The notes beneath the pieces were generated by a model that made no database searches, was not told where the DNA came from, and saw only the letters and a program-made list of their open reading frames with translations. The translations under genes were made by a program, and so were the position numbers. From UBA3478 sp049596955 (GTDB lineage Bacteria > Bacteroidota > Bacteroidia > Flavobacteriales > Flavobacteriaceae), in contig JBMYMD010000009.1 of the NCBI GenBank assembly GCA_049596955.1, forward strand, positions 9,118 through 73,117: a stretch of DNA of 64,000 bases, read 5' to 3'. How positions within the stretch are numbered: position 1 is the stretch's first letter; every line of letters starts with the position of its first letter. Below are positions 33,842 through 42,429 of the stretch, piece after piece.

Positions 33842-34624
33842 CTATCTCACTTTCGCTTTTTTGATCAGTCGAGCAAAGAGCGAAGGAAAAAATCTTCGAA
33901 CCCAGACGGCATAAGACTCTCGTCCTATCAATTGAAGTCGCTTCTTTTTGGCAGTGGCTTTAAGGATTTGACGAGCGCAGTGCTCTGCGGTAATCCCATT
34001 GGCTTGGGCGTCATCCATTTTTCCTAAGGCGCTTCCGTCACCGATCAGTGCATTGACCGATACATTGGTTTGTACAAAGCCTGGAGCTGCAAGGGTAATA
34101 AGTATTCCTTGTGATTCTAATTCTGCTCTCATCGAATCAAAAAAACCGTGTAATGCGTGTTTAGAAGCCGCATATGAAGACCTGTAAGGGGTTGGAATAA
34201 GACCAGTAAGACTTGTTACCACGATAAAGTGTCCCCTGCCTTTTTGTAGCATAGAAGGCAATAAGAGTTTGGTGAGATGCACTGTTCCCAAATAGTTGAC
34301 CTCCATTAGTTTGTGATCGACATCGAAAATCGTTTCGGCCACTAGAGATCGTTGTGAAATACCTGCGTTGTGAAATACCAGATCAAACCCCTCGAATTTA
34401 TGCACAAAAGCTTGGTGGTGTGCTCGGGCGCTGAGATCGAGTTCAGCAATTGTCACCTGGGCTTTAGAATGGCATTGCTCAGCAACTTGTTCAAGGGCAT
34501 TGGTATTGCGTGAGGCCAAAACAAGTTCAGTATTGAATGCAGAGAGGGCAATGGCCAAGGCTTTTCCGATACCAGAAGAGGCTCCCGTAATCAATACCTT
34601 TTTACCCTCAAAATAGTGCTGCAT
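33842..34624 (-). CDS. SDR family NAD(P)-dependent oxidoreductase
   Basis: The 260-residue protein is a classical SDR. The cofactor motif TGASSGIG is at residues 13-20, NAG is in FHNAGIS, and the catalytic motif is YAASK (Tyr and Lys intact). The C-terminus has a basic stretch and a hydrophobic segment (VWVRRFFPSLFARLI), as in DHRS7-like membrane-associated members. The substrate is unknown; lipids or steroids are typical for this type. It converges on the M20D gene across the terminator and is divergent from the SdpI-like gene. It has no visible tie to the fucose pathway. Confidence 0.87.
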   Translation of the reverse strand: MQHYFEGKKVLITGASSGIGKALAIALSAFNTELVLASRNTNALEQVAEQCHSKAQVTIAELDLSARAHHQAFVHKFEGFDLVFHNAGISQRSLVAETIFDVDHKLMEVNYLGTVHLTKLLLPSMLQKGRGHFIVVTSLTGLIPTPYRSSYAASKHALHGFFDSMRAELESQGILITLAAPGFVQTNVSVNALIGDGSALGKMDDAQANGITAEHCARQILKATAKKKRLQLIGRESYAVWVRRFFPSLFARLIKKAKVR

Positions 34625-34710
34625 TTAAGAATGTGCTAAAAGAGATTTTTTTTACCTTATCACCATAAATGTAGATAAAATTATATCTTGTTTCTCATTA
34701 ATTATAGTTT

Positions 34711-35340
34711 ATGAAAATTCTCAAAGAGCTCATCATACTTTTTATTTTAGCCATTCCATTTGCTTTTCTTGGCATTCATTGGAACGATATTCCAAATGAG
34801 GTTCCACTGCATTGGAATTCGGCTGGAGAAATTGATAGGGTAGGCTCAAAAATGGAATTGATTCACGTTTGTCTTATGGTCAATATTCCAGTCTATTTAA
34901 TATTGCTCGCCGTTCCCTATATCGATCCCAAAAAGAAGGTGAGTGCCAAATTGATTTTCAACCTAAGATTGGTTTTACAATTGTTTATGAGCGCAGTCTG
35001 CATATTCATCTTATTGTCTTCTGCCAAAGCCGATCTCATTTCGGTTGAATACATATTCGTGCTTATTGGCTTACTGTTTTCTTTTCTGGGCCTATATTTT
35101 AGAAACTTGAAACCAAATTACTTTATTGGAATCAGGACTCCATGGACACTCGAAGATGATACCAACTGGTATAAAACACATAAAATGGGAGGATACCTTT
35201 GGATCATAGGAGGCTTGTCTATTATGGCATCCTTTTTTATTGTGCCAAAAGAATGGTTTATGACTAGTTTTTTCGTTATTATCGGGATACTTGTCATCGT
35301 GCCAATGGCCTATTCATTTTTGATATTTAAAAGGAAATAA
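34711..35340 (+). CDS. SdpI/DUF1648 family membrane protein
   Basis: The 209-residue protein has about six transmembrane helices. The N-terminal DUF1648 segment (IPNEVPLHWNSAGEIDRVGSK, split by helix ends) is followed by the SdpI signature IGIRTPWTLEDDTNWYKTHK near residues 143-162. In Bacillus, SdpI gives immunity to a secreted toxin peptide and helps in signalling. In Bacteroidota these proteins are common without toxin genes, so the role is unknown. No small toxin gene was seen next to it. It is monocistronic, lying between the SDR and katG genes. Confidence 0.87.
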   Translation: MKILKELIILFILAIPFAFLGIHWNDIPNEVPLHWNSAGEIDRVGSKMELIHVCLMVNIPVYLILLAVPYIDPKKKVSAKLIFNLRLVLQLFMSAVCIFILLSSAKADLISVEYIFVLIGLLFSFLGLYFRNLKPNYFIGIRTPWTLEDDTNWYKTHKMGGYLWIIGGLSIMASFFIVPKEWFMTSFFVIIGILVIVPMAYSFLIFKRK

Positions 35341-35379
35341 AAAATATATCTGTCTGAAAACCAATTTATTGACGCATAT

Positions 35380-35424
35380 ATAGACAAATTCTATCATAAT
35401 ATAAATATTATAGATAAAAATTAT
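35380..35424. promoter_or_regulatory. Possible OxyR-type half-sites upstream of katG
   Basis: ATAG-N7-CTAT at 35380-35394 is a perfect half of the OxyR consensus. A second, imperfect half (ATAG-N7-TTAT) is at 35410-35424. The two halves start 30 bases apart rather than the expected 22, so this is a candidate only. A peroxide-responsive regulator site ahead of a catalase gene is biologically reasonable. Confidence 0.35.
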
Positions 35425-35438
35425 TGCATCTGCTTTTT

Positions 35439-35446
35439 TATTTTTG
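35439..35446 (+). promoter_or_regulatory. Candidate -7 promoter box of katG
   Basis: TATTTTTG matches TAnnTTTG exactly, 15 bases before the katG ATG. I found no TTTG at the right -33 distance; the possible OxyR half-sites lie there instead, which would suit an activator-dependent promoter. Confidence 0.45.
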
Positions 35447-35461
35447 TTTAGCTAAATCTTA

Positions 35462-37678
35462 ATGAATATGGAACATCTTAAAAATGGAAACGGAAAGTGT
35501 CCTTTTGGATACGGTGAAGTAAAACAATCAGCAGGCGCAGGGACCGGCAATAGGGACTGGTGGCCAAATCAATTGAAGCTGAACATTCTAAGACAACATT
35601 CTAGTTTGTCGAATCCCAATGAAACAGAATTTGATTATGCAGAGGCTTTTGGACAACTCGATTTAGAGGCGGTAAAAAAAGACCTACACGATTTGATGAC
35701 GGATTCACAAGATTGGTGGCCTGCAGATTATGGGCACTATGGACCGTTTTTTATACGCATGGCATGGCACGCTGCTGGAACCTATAGAACAACAGACGGA
35801 CGAGGTGGAGCTGGCGCAGGTCAACTTCGTTTTGCCCCACTAAACAGCTGGCCAGATAACGCCAACTTAGATAAGGCTAGACTTTTACTATGGCCTATCA
35901 AACAGAAATACGGTAAAAAATTATCTTGGGCCGATTTAATGGTGCTTACCGGAAACATGGCCTTAGAGTCTATGGGCTTTAAAACCTTTGGATTTGCTGG
36001 AGGCAGAGCCGACGTTTGGGAACCAGAAGAAGACGTATACTGGGGAGCTGAGACCGAATGGCTTGGTGATAAAAGATATACCGGAGATCGAGAATTAGAA
36101 AATCCACTTGCAGCAGTTCAAATGGGATTGATTTATGTCAATCCAGAAGGTCCTAACGGAAATCCAGATCCAATTGCTGCGGCCAAAGACATTAGAGAAA
36201 CATTCGCAAGAATGGCCATGAATGACGAAGAAACCGTTGCACTTATTGCAGGCGGTCACACCTTTGGAAAAACGCACGGTGCTGCTAATCCTGATGAATA
36301 TGTAGACAGAGAACCTGCAGCAGCAGCTATTGAAGCACAATCTCAGGGATGGAATAACTCATTTGGAAAAGGAAATGCAGAAGACACCATTACTTCGGGT
36401 CTTGAAGGCGCATGGACAACCACTCCTACAAAATGGAGTCACAATTATTTTGAAAACCTCTTCGGTTACGAATGGGAATTGACCAAGAGTCCTGCTGGAG
36501 CTCAACAATGGCAACCTGTAAACAATGGAGGCGCGGGATTAGTTCCTGATGCGCACGTTTCTTCTAAAACACACGCTCCGTTTATGTTAACCACAGATTT
36601 GGCCTTAAGAGAAGATCCTGCTTATGAAAAAGTATCTAGACGTTTCTACGAAAATCCTGATGAATTTGCAGACGCCTTTGCAAGAGCTTGGTTTAAGTTA
36701 ACGCACAGAGATATGGGACCCATTTCAAGATATTTAGGTCCTGATGTTCCAAAAGAAGAGTTGATCTGGCAAGATCCTGTTCCTGCTGTAGACCACGAAT
36801 TAGTTTCAGACAGTGATGTTACTGCTTTGAAATCAGAAATTTTAAATACAGGTTTAAGCGTAAGTGATTTAGTATCTACTGCATGGTCATCTGCCTCAAC
36901 ATTTAGAAATTCAGATAAAAGAGGTGGAGCTAATGGCGCTAGAGTGAGATTAGAGCCTCAAATCAATTGGGAATCGAACAACCCAGAACGTTTGAAAAAA
37001 GTTCTTGCAGCTTTAGAACAAGTTCAGCAAAACTTTAATGCACAACAAAGTGGAACGAAGAAGATTTCACTTGCAGACACAATTGTATTAGGTGGTGTAG
37101 CCGCTATCGAAAAAGCAGCTGCAGAAGGAGGTTTTCCCACTAAAGTTGATTTTACACCAGGTCGAACAGACGCAACTGATGCACAAACTGACGCTGAGTC
37201 GTTTGGAGTATTAGAGCCAATCGCTGATGGATTCAGAAACTACGTTAGCGCCAATTGTGTGGCTTCTCCTGAGGACATGTTAATTGACAAGGCTCAATTG
37301 ATGAGCCTCACCGCTCCAGAAATGACTGTTCTGCTCGGAGGATTGCGCGTTTTAGGCGCGAATTATGACGGTAGTTCAAATGGTGTGTTTACAGACCATC
37401 CAGGGGTTTTGAGCAATGACTATTTTGTCAATTTACTCGATGTACGCACTAAGTGGAGCCCTACTGACCAGAGCGCACAATTGTTTGAAGGAAAGGACAG
37501 AAGTTCTGGTGAACTTAAGTGGACCGGAACGAGAGTTGATTTAATTATCGGTTCGAACACAGAACTGAGAGCTCTAGCTGAAGAACTAGCCTGTGATGAC
37601 GCTCAAGAAGAATTTGTACAAAAATTTATCGCTACTTGGTGCAAGGTGATGAACCTTGACCGCTTTGAATTAGATTAA
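35462..37678 (+). CDS. katG: Catalase-peroxidase KatG
   Basis: This 738-residue bifunctional haem enzyme breaks down H2O2. The full length shows the two tandem peroxidase-like domains. Distal Arg99, Trp102 and His103 (RMAWHAAG) and proximal His266 (GGHTFGK) are present. The residues of the Met-Tyr-Trp crosslink needed for catalase activity are Trp102, Tyr225 and Met251. There is no signal peptide, so it is cytoplasmic. The gene stands alone between a candidate OxyR-type region and a strong terminator. An alternative start at the second ATG (35468) would remove only two residues. Confidence 0.97.
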   Translation: MNMEHLKNGNGKCPFGYGEVKQSAGAGTGNRDWWPNQLKLNILRQHSSLSNPNETEFDYAEAFGQLDLEAVKKDLHDLMTDSQDWWPADYGHYGPFFIRMAWHAAGTYRTTDGRGGAGAGQLRFAPLNSWPDNANLDKARLLLWPIKQKYGKKLSWADLMVLTGNMALESMGFKTFGFAGGRADVWEPEEDVYWGAETEWLGDKRYTGDRELENPLAAVQMGLIYVNPEGPNGNPDPIAAAKDIRETFARMAMNDEETVALIAGGHTFGKTHGAANPDEYVDREPAAAAIEAQSQGWNNSFGKGNAEDTITSGLEGAWTTTPTKWSHNYFENLFGYEWELTKSPAGAQQWQPVNNGGAGLVPDAHVSSKTHAPFMLTTDLALREDPAYEKVSRRFYENPDEFADAFARAWFKLTHRDMGPISRYLGPDVPKEELIWQDPVPAVDHELVSDSDVTALKSEILNTGLSVSDLVSTAWSSASTFRNSDKRGGANGARVRLEPQINWESNNPERLKKVLAALEQVQQNFNAQQSGTKKISLADTIVLGGVAAIEKAAAEGGFPTKVDFTPGRTDATDAQTDAESFGVLEPIADGFRNYVSANCVASPEDMLIDKAQLMSLTAPEMTVLLGGLRVLGANYDGSSNGVFTDHPGVLSNDYFVNLLDVRTKWSPTDQSAQLFEGKDRSSGELKWTGTRVDLIIGSNTELRALAEELACDDAQEEFVQKFIATWCKVMNLDRFELD

Positions 37679-37701
37679 TAATAGGGGTTACGTACTATTA
37701 C

Positions 37702-37730
37702 AATGGGAGTGCTTTCGCACTCCCATTTTT
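37702..37730 (+). terminator. Rho-independent terminator after katG
   Basis: AATGGGAGTGC and GCACTCCCATT form an 11-bp stem around loop TTTC, followed by a T-run. It also lies just before the stop of the converging saccharopine dehydrogenase-like gene and begins with AA, so it may serve both strands. Confidence 0.9.
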
Positions 37731-37744
37731 ATTTACATTAACTA

Positions 37745-38815
37745 TCAATCTACGTATAAACTTCCTGATTTTGTTTTAAGAAACTGCTCAAAGGGTATGT
37801 CTTCTTGTTTTACAAATCCTTTCTGAGGCAATTTACCATCGGCAACCATTTCAACCGTTGCGGCTATGGCTGCGGCAGTGGTCCATGAAATGGCTCTCCA
37901 TTTGTGACCTTTGATGTTTTTGGTATAAAAGGCCTTCCAGTATTCACTTCTCGCGATTTTTTCCTTCTTCCATCCCTCTACAACAGCATAGACATAAACG
38001 ACATCTTCTTCTACCGGTGGTTTGGCTTGTGTTAAGACGCGCTCTAAGGTTTCCATGTCTTCTTTCATGATCAATTCATACATTAAAAAACGCATAAGTT
38101 TTCCGTGACCAGGATATCGCATCGTCTTGTAATTCAAGGTGTCTACTTTGCCTTCGAAGGTCTCACATAGTGTACCCAGACCCCCTGAGGTCGAAAATGC
38201 TTCAAATTCTTGTCCTTCAATAGAAATGTATTCAATTCCTTCAAGCGAAGGCACCATTTTGCGAACACCATTGTGAATGACTTCTGAATCTTTGATGTAC
38301 TCATTCAAAACTCCATAAGAAGACCATGTAAAGGAATAAGCCAATAGACCATTAGGATAGCGAGGCAAGGCCCCTACTCTGAGTTCAATATCTCTTACCT
38401 TATCGTATTCTGTGGTCATATCGAAACCAAGGATTCCAATATATCCTGGCGCCAAACCACATTGTGGAATCATTACCGCATTCGCAGAAGCGGCCAAATC
38501 TCTGATGTAATTAGTGGTTTCAACATCTTCGGTTAAATCAAAATAATGCTTGTCTAATGCACAGGCGATACGCGCTACCTCTTTGTTTAAAAAGTAAGGT
38601 AAGGCCGAAACTACTGCGTCAAAATTCTTTAAAACACTAGTGAATTCGTCTTCGTTAGAAACATCTAGTGAAATTGTTTCAAAATCTACCTCGTGATCGT
38701 AATGGGGTTTGTTCACATCTGCACCAACCACTTCAAATTGATCACTTAAAAGCGTTGCTACTAAGGACCCTACTTTGCCCATCCCCAGAACAAGTATTTT
38801 ATCAATTTTTAACAT
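37745..38815 (-). CDS. Saccharopine dehydrogenase-like oxidoreductase
   Basis: The 356-residue protein has an N-terminal Rossmann fold with GMGKVG (about residues 9-14) and the saccharopine dehydrogenase NADP-binding and C-terminal domains (segments SALPYFLN, CGLAPGYIG, STSGGLGTLCET). It probably acts on a lysine- or amino-acid-derived imine or keto acid in the cytoplasm. Saccharopine itself is the classical substrate of the family but is not proven here. The frame is open from a TTG at 38845, but the ATG at 38815 matches the family start and follows a good -7 box. It is divergent from the indoleamine dioxygenase gene over only 47 bases, which suggests joint control. Confidence 0.88.
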   Translation of the reverse strand: MLKIDKILVLGMGKVGSLVATLLSDQFEVVGADVNKPHYDHEVDFETISLDVSNEDEFTSVLKNFDAVVSALPYFLNKEVARIACALDKHYFDLTEDVETTNYIRDLAASANAVMIPQCGLAPGYIGILGFDMTTEYDKVRDIELRVGALPRYPNGLLAYSFTWSSYGVLNEYIKDSEVIHNGVRKMVPSLEGIEYISIEGQEFEAFSTSGGLGTLCETFEGKVDTLNYKTMRYPGHGKLMRFLMYELIMKEDMETLERVLTQAKPPVEEDVVYVYAVVEGWKKEKIARSEYWKAFYTKNIKGHKWRAISWTTAAAIAATVEMVADGKLPQKGFVKQEDIPFEQFLKTKSGSLYVD

Positions 38816-38842
38816 TATACTTAATTTTTGTTTTAAATTTAA

Positions 38843-38850
38843 CAAAATTA
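38843..38850 (-). promoter_or_regulatory. Candidate -7 promoter box of the saccharopine dehydrogenase-like gene
   Basis: On the minus strand this reads TAATTTTG, an exact match to TAnnTTTG. It lies 27 bases before the ATG at 38815 and inside the short divergent region shared with the IDO gene. No clear -33 TTTG is seen. Confidence 0.4.
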
Positions 38851-38862
38851 CAATCTAAACCA

Positions 38863-40251
38863 ATGTTAAAAACTAAATATTCTGACGGTTTTTTTTCTAT
38901 CGATAAAGAACATGGCTTTTTACCTATAGCAGAGCCACTTCGTAAACTTCCAAAGGTATATTCTGACTTACAGGAATTAATAGACAATATGCCCATAGAA
39001 AAAGAAGATGGCACTAAAGGTCTTCTGCATACCGAAGGCGCATTTGAACAGGCTGTTTTAGAAATAGAAAATCATTTAGAACAGGTTAAAAAAGAAGAAG
39101 ATCCTTTTGTCAGAGCAGCACTTTTTAGAGCATATAGTTTTGTGTGCTCTGCCTATACCCTTGCGCCTGCTCACCACCATTTCATCGCTAAAGGGTCTTA
39201 TGGTAAAGCACATCGAACAGTTCCGAAGAATATCGCGCAACCCTTCGCAGAAGTCGCCGATCAATTGGGGCAGTTTCCCTTCATAGACTACCATTACAGC
39301 TACTCCTTAGGTAATTATTACAAAATCAATCCCGAAGGTGGATTCAATTGGGAAAATCTCGGAATGTCAGCCAAATTTTCGGGTATGTCAGATGAACGCG
39401 GATTTATCATGCTTCATGTCGATATCAATCAATATTCACCTCAGCTCATTGAAGGCAGCATGGGAATTGTTAACGCCCAAAGCGATGAAGAAATGAACCA
39501 TAATCTCGAACTTGTTGCTCATGCCCTTAAGCACATGAATGCAAGAAGAAAATTAATGTGGGAAGCCTCACGTTGGAAACACTACAACGACTTCAGAGTA
39601 TTCATAATGGGCGTGAAAGGAAATACAGATATTTTTGACGACGGCTTAATTTATGAAGGTGTTTGGGAGGAACCCAAAGCTTTTAGAGGTCAAACTGGCG
39701 CTCAAGACAATATTATTCCTACCGCAGATATCATCAGTGGTGTGGTTGATTTTTATCCTGAAAATCAATTGACCCAATATCTTATGGATTTACGCCAATA
39801 CCGACCGGTATGTGTACAGGATTTTCTCAAAGATTTAAAGCATTATTCTTCAGGTTCGGCTGGTACTATAGCAAGACTAAAGGCAAGCAATAACCAAAAA
39901 GGCTTACAGCTACTCTTAAAGATCCTAGAAGAGATCTATTTATTCCGAAATGGCCACTGGCAATTTGTTCAAAAATACATCATGTCGAATACCGCTTATC
40001 CCAAAGCAACTGGCGGTACACCGATTACCTCATGGATTCCAAATCAAATCAAGGCAGTCTTAGGTGCAATGACCACGGTAGACCAATTGACTGAGGACGG
40101 CGTAAATGGATTTGACAAGAACGAATGGAAAGTCGGATTTGAAAAGAAAGTACAGCTACTCAACAAACAACTCGAAATTGTTCAAGTACCGAGTTTTAAT
40201 CCTGAGGATGTCTTCAAATTAAATGCAGCTTTAGGTCTAAATGACGCCTAA
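38863..40251 (+). CDS. Indoleamine 2,3-dioxygenase family haem protein
   Basis: The 462-residue product aligns by eye with animal IDO. The segment GLIYEGVWEEP followed by FRGQTGAQ corresponds to the human GLVYEGFWEDP region. Arg245 in FRVFIMGVKGN matches the human active-site Arg231. The proximal haem ligand is His365 in NGHWQFVQKYI. IDO opens the indole ring of tryptophan to N-formylkynurenine. Bacterial IDO homologues often have low tryptophan affinity, so the true substrate may differ. The frame extends upstream to 38668, but the ATG at 38863 fits the protein and the divergent promoter gap. No other kynurenine gene is nearby. Confidence 0.85.
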   Translation: MLKTKYSDGFFSIDKEHGFLPIAEPLRKLPKVYSDLQELIDNMPIEKEDGTKGLLHTEGAFEQAVLEIENHLEQVKKEEDPFVRAALFRAYSFVCSAYTLAPAHHHFIAKGSYGKAHRTVPKNIAQPFAEVADQLGQFPFIDYHYSYSLGNYYKINPEGGFNWENLGMSAKFSGMSDERGFIMLHVDINQYSPQLIEGSMGIVNAQSDEEMNHNLELVAHALKHMNARRKLMWEASRWKHYNDFRVFIMGVKGNTDIFDDGLIYEGVWEEPKAFRGQTGAQDNIIPTADIISGVVDFYPENQLTQYLMDLRQYRPVCVQDFLKDLKHYSSGSAGTIARLKASNNQKGLQLLLKILEEIYLFRNGHWQFVQKYIMSNTAYPKATGGTPITSWIPNQIKAVLGAMTTVDQLTEDGVNGFDKNEWKVGFEKKVQLLNKQLEIVQVPSFNPEDVFKLNAALGLNDA

Positions 40252-40254
40252 AAT

Positions 40255-40287
40255 ATGAGCTTCAAGTCAAAAAGACGAGAAGCTCAT
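40255..40287. terminator. Terminator-like hairpin after the IDO gene
   Basis: ATGAGCTTC and GAAGCTCAT form a perfect 9-bp stem with a 15-base loop, followed by AATCTTTT. It lies between the converging IDO and Gfo/Idh/MocA genes and could serve either. Confidence 0.55.
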
Positions 40288-40293
40288 AATCTT

Positions 40294-41640
40294 TTAAAAC
40301 GACCTGTAGTCGCCTGTTAAATATTGATTGGCCTCTTCTTCTACAAAAGCAGAATTCTGTTTGTCGTAATTCAAGGTTTGCCCTGGAAATCTTCCAGCAA
40401 TTACTCCAAGCAATATCGTCTCTGTTAGTCTTGATGCATACTCAAAAGGAGCAGAACAAGTGGATGTCCCTAAACAAGTATCTATAAACTCGTGATAGTG
40501 TTTTGGAGATTCTCCTGCATAATCGCGAACAGGCTCCCCTAAGGCATTCTCTTTGTCATACTCGGCAATATCATAGTCGCTGTAAGCACCGTTTTCTATT
40601 AATCGAGGCAATTCCATAAAGTGCGGTAATAACAATCTACGACCGTCTTCTCCAATAAACATAGCACCTTGTCCTGGCAATTCGTCTTCATTAGGTAAAC
40701 TGAGTTCTTCTGTGAGTTCTGGACCTTCTACCCCATCGTACCAAAGCCACTCAAAGGCATCTGTGGTGTAAGCTGTGCCATCAAAAGTATAACGAACTAC
40801 GTTTCGTTCTGGATAGGCATAACCATTTGGAGGCCTGCAATCATTAGTGATGGTGTTGGGCACGTCGAGTTCTAAGGCGTTGTATGGAGTGTCAAAAATA
40901 TGAACTCCCATATCACCTAATGTGGCACAACCATAATCCATTAATTTTCTCCAATTTCCTGGATGGTAATATCCTTCTTTATACTCTCGTTCTGCTGAAG
41001 TTCCAAGCCACAAATTCCAATCTAAATGAGCAGGTACAGCATCAGCTCCCTGAGGAACTTCCCCATCATAACCCCAGTTTTTATTGGACCAAGCGATGAC
41101 TTTACTCACTTTACCAATGATTCCTCCTCTGATGAGATAAGTCGCAAGCTTGTAATCGTAAAAAGAATGAACCTGGATTCCCATTTGGGTAACCAATCCT
41201 TTTTCGTTAGCTACTCTACGCATTTCTCTAGACTCAGAAACATAGTGTGTAAGCGGCTTTTGACAATAGACGTTTTTATTGTTTTCCATCGCCATTAAGG
41301 AAGCAGGCGCATGCGTGTGATCTGGTGTAGAGACAACAACAGCGTCAATTTGATCAGAAATCGAATTGAACAAAACTCTATAATCTTGAAAAATTTCTGC
41401 ATCTGGAAAAAGTTCATGCGCTGCCTTTAAATTGTTTTCGTCTACATCGCAAAGTGCAGTAACGATGACGTTGGGGTGTGAGGCAATGGCTTTTAAATCT
41501 TCAAGCCCCATATTTCCAACTCCGATATGTGCTGTTCTAATCATTCCTTCTGTTGAAGACTCACAAGACAAATTAGGCAAAGGCAAAATCGTTGCTCCTA
41601 TTGCTAATGAGGTCTTTTTTAAAAATTCTCTTTTGTTCAT
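40294..41640 (-). CDS. Gfo/Idh/MocA family oxidoreductase, exported
   Basis: The 448-residue protein has an N-terminal Tat-like signal (NKREFLKKTSLAIGATIL, with KR rather than RR), possibly ending in a lipobox-like LSC at Cys26. The NAD(P)-binding GVGNMG is at residues 40-45. The catalytic EKP motif reads CQKP with Lys128. The large C-terminal alpha/beta domain is complete. Exported members of this family carry a tightly bound nicotinamide cofactor and oxidise or reduce sugars. It is the third gene of a DUF1080-DUF1080-Gfo operon, 1 base after the second DUF1080 gene, so a role in 3-keto-glycoside chemistry is likely but inferred. Confidence 0.88.
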   Translation of the reverse strand: MNKREFLKKTSLAIGATILPLPNLSCESSTEGMIRTAHIGVGNMGLEDLKAIASHPNVIVTALCDVDENNLKAAHELFPDAEIFQDYRVLFNSISDQIDAVVVSTPDHTHAPASLMAMENNKNVYCQKPLTHYVSESREMRRVANEKGLVTQMGIQVHSFYDYKLATYLIRGGIIGKVSKVIAWSNKNWGYDGEVPQGADAVPAHLDWNLWLGTSAEREYKEGYYHPGNWRKLMDYGCATLGDMGVHIFDTPYNALELDVPNTITNDCRPPNGYAYPERNVVRYTFDGTAYTTDAFEWLWYDGVEGPELTEELSLPNEDELPGQGAMFIGEDGRRLLLPHFMELPRLIENGAYSDYDIAEYDKENALGEPVRDYAGESPKHYHEFIDTCLGTSTCSAPFEYASRLTETILLGVIAGRFPGQTLNYDKQNSAFVEEEANQYLTGDYRSF

Positions 41641-41641
41641 C

Positions 41642-42427
41642 TTATAGTTCTTTTATTTTAATGTTTCTAAACCAAAGGGAGCTCCCGTGGTCTTGAAGTC
41701 CGATAAAACCCTTTTTAAACTTTCCGTAATCAGGTGCTAACTTCCATTTACCGTTATTTCTTTTAGCCTGCCACTCTTCAGACCAGGGTACAAAATCTAA
41801 AAGCAATACTCCGTTCAAGTAATGCTCTACTTTTTCTGGAGTAAAAACAATGGTTGAAGAATTCCATTCTCCTGCAGGGTTAAGTTGTTTTTTTGAAGCG
41901 TCTGGAACATGCATGGCATAATCTGCTGCCGTTGACTGTAAAGGCTGTAAATCTTGCGGATTAACCTCGATTCCAATACTCTTGTTGTATTCGGTGATGT
42001 CGTGAAAATCAGTATAACCGAGATCATCAATGAGCTGGTATTCTGGAGCAACCTCAGGTATACCACCATAACCCTCAGCAATGTGGTAAAAAATACCGCT
42101 ATTACCACCTGCAGGAATTTTCCACTCAATGTATAATTCGAAGTTTTCGAATTCTTTTGCGCCGTAAATGATATCTCGACTGCCTTTGTAATCGTAATCT
42201 TGTTCCAAAATCATTTCTGTACTGAAGGTCATTACGCTATCTACGATTGCCCATCCAGGAGGAAGAGATTCTCCGTTATACGCTCTCCAACCTTCCATAC
42301 TTGATCCGTCAAATAAGGTCATCCATTCTGAGGCTTTTTCAGCAGGGTCGGCTTTTTGTTCTTTAACTTCATTACAAGAGCTGACTAGAAAAATCAAAGC
42401 CAAGCCAAAAGTCATACGTGATTTCAT
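41642..42427 (-). CDS. DUF1080 (3-keto-disaccharide hydrolase) lipoprotein
   Basis: The 261-residue product has a lipoprotein signal (VSSC, Cys18) and one DUF1080 concanavalin-like beta-sandwich. It shows LFDGSSMEGWRAY near residue 40, then GGNSGIFYH and a late EHYLNGV segment. Family members hydrolyse or eliminate glycosidic bonds in 3-keto sugars. The frame is open upstream to 42460, but the ATG at 42427 places the signal peptide correctly and avoids overlap with the upstream gene, leaving a 2-base gap. It is encoded between another DUF1080 gene and the Gfo/Idh/MocA gene. Confidence 0.88.
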   Translation of the reverse strand: MKSRMTFGLALIFLVSSCNEVKEQKADPAEKASEWMTLFDGSSMEGWRAYNGESLPPGWAIVDSVMTFSTEMILEQDYDYKGSRDIIYGAKEFENFELYIEWKIPAGGNSGIFYHIAEGYGGIPEVAPEYQLIDDLGYTDFHDITEYNKSIGIEVNPQDLQPLQSTAADYAMHVPDASKKQLNPAGEWNSSTIVFTPEKVEHYLNGVLLLDFVPWSEEWQAKRNNGKWKLAPDYGKFKKGFIGLQDHGSSLWFRNIKIKEL

Positions 42428-42429
42428 GC

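Noticed and set aside
34711..35340. Toxin-immunity role for the SdpI-like gene
   Set aside because: No small secreted toxin or SdpR-type regulator gene was found next to it.
38668..38862. N-terminal extension of the IDO frame
   Set aside because: It covers the start of the divergent saccharopine dehydrogenase-like gene and its promoter, and the homologous N-terminus starts at 38863.
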